Positions 5,417 through 5,820 of a stretch of DNA of 5,820 bases are shown here, in pieces (the stretch's first letter is position 1; each line of letters starts with the position of its first letter). Position numbers and translations under genes: made by a program. Origin of the DNA: Maribacter sp. (GTDB lineage Bacteria; Bacteroidota; Bacteroidia; Flavobacteriales; Flavobacteriaceae); contig JAHHKH010000406.1 of the NCBI GenBank assembly GCA_018679695.1, forward strand, positions 1 through 5,820, given 5' to 3'. The notes below the pieces were generated by a model. The model did no database searches. It saw only the letters and a program-made list of their open reading frames with translations, and was not told the origin of the DNA.

Positions 5417-5820
5417 TGAAAATAACCCGAATCTCGTATGAACGGTTAGACTTAAAACTTTCCGAACCCTATACAATAGCCTATGAATCCATTTCTGAGG
5501 CTACAAATTTTATTCTAAAAATTGAAACGGATTCAAAACTTGTGGGCTATGGTTGCGCAGCACCTGATAAAGAAGTGACCCAAGAAACTTCGGCAGAAGT
5601 AGAGGAGGCAATCAAAAGCACTATTATTCCCTATTTAAAAAATAAAAATCCTTTTCGCTACGCTCGTATCATTGATGAATTAAGAGGTATGCACATAGCT
5701 AGGTCTTCGGCATTGGCGATGGTCGATTTGGCACTTTTGGATTTGGTTTCCAAAAAATGTGATGTGCCTCTGTATCAATTTTTAGGGGGATATCGAAGCA
5801 GTATCGCCACTAGTATAACC
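5416..5820 (+). CDS. dgcA: Dipeptide epimerase / DgcA-like enolase-superfamily enzyme (5' part)
   Basis: The first 135 codons, open to the window end. The start ATG overlaps the previous stop by one base (TAATG). The N-terminal capping domain of the muconate-lactonising/mandelate-racemase group is clear: MKITRISYERLDLKLSEPYT at the start and TNFILKIETDSKLVGYG (30-46), then RSSALAMVDLALLDLVSKK (96-114), the A-x-D-x-A-L-x-D-L motif that opens the barrel, and PLYQFLGG (118-125). The catalytic KxK and the metal-binding Asp/Glu/Asp lie beyond the window, so activity cannot be confirmed. Family members epimerise L-Ala-D/L-Glu and other dipeptides from cell-wall recycling. DgcA acts on N-acetyl-D-glutamate. 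Its place after a dgcN-like gene favours the DgcA role, but dipeptide epimerase remains possible. Confidence 0.85.
   Translation, partial: MKITRISYERLDLKLSEPYTIAYESISEATNFILKIETDSKLVGYGCAAPDKEVTQETSAEVEEAIKSTIIPYLKNKNPFRYARIIDELRGMHIARSSALAMVDLALLDLVSKKCDVPLYQFLGGYRSSIATSIT

Noticed and set aside
1..5820. CRISPR array, tRNA, rRNA, insertion sequence or integration site
   Set aside because: No regularly spaced repeats, no cloverleaf or rRNA-like stretches, no transposase or integrase motifs, and no terminal inverted repeats or target duplications were seen around the decayed region.

Overview
The window looks like chromosomal DNA from a Bacteroidota member, most likely a flavobacterium. The DNA is AT-rich, the intergenic regions carry matches to the Bacteroidota -7 promoter element TAnnTTTG, most starts lack a strong Shine-Dalgarno, and the protein sequences have a flavobacterial feel. 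The genus cannot be fixed from the sequence alone.

Left part (1-1449, minus strand): a possible first 14 codons of a gene leaving the left edge, a 221-bp gap, and a complete CPA2-family (Kef-like) monovalent cation/proton antiporter without a regulatory domain.

Middle part (1450-2728, minus strand): a zone of gene decay. It holds a small broken ORF (1588-1854) with two in-frame stops and a probable frameshift. It also holds a class A beta-lactamase-like serine hydrolase pseudogene (2058-2540), whose signal peptide is cut off from the body by one TAG and whose C-terminal half is gone. Between them, at 1988-2003, lies a palindromic operator-like site.

Right part (2729-5820): a small secreted protein gene (minus, with a strong downstream hairpin) is divergent from a tight plus-strand operon. 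The operon encodes (1) a threonine-synthase-like fold-type II PLP enzyme, (2) a DUF1611 P-loop protein of the DgcN type and (3) the first 135 codons of an enolase-superfamily dipeptide-epimerase/DgcA-like enzyme cut by the window end. Gene spacings are 8 bp and a 1-base TAATG overlap. DgcN/DgcA pairs are known for D-glutamate catabolism through N-acetyl-D-Glu, so the cassette probably handles D-amino acids or cell-wall-derived dipeptides. The PLP enzyme's role in it is the open question.

The best regulatory signal is in the divergent region 3032-3260. A perfect 10-bp-arm palindrome (3137-3160) lies exactly midway between two -7-like elements, one per strand, with 29.5 bp from its centre to each. 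Its 14-bp core recurs with one difference in the decayed region. This suggests one transcription factor controlling the operon and the secreted protein together, and formerly also the genes that are now decayed.
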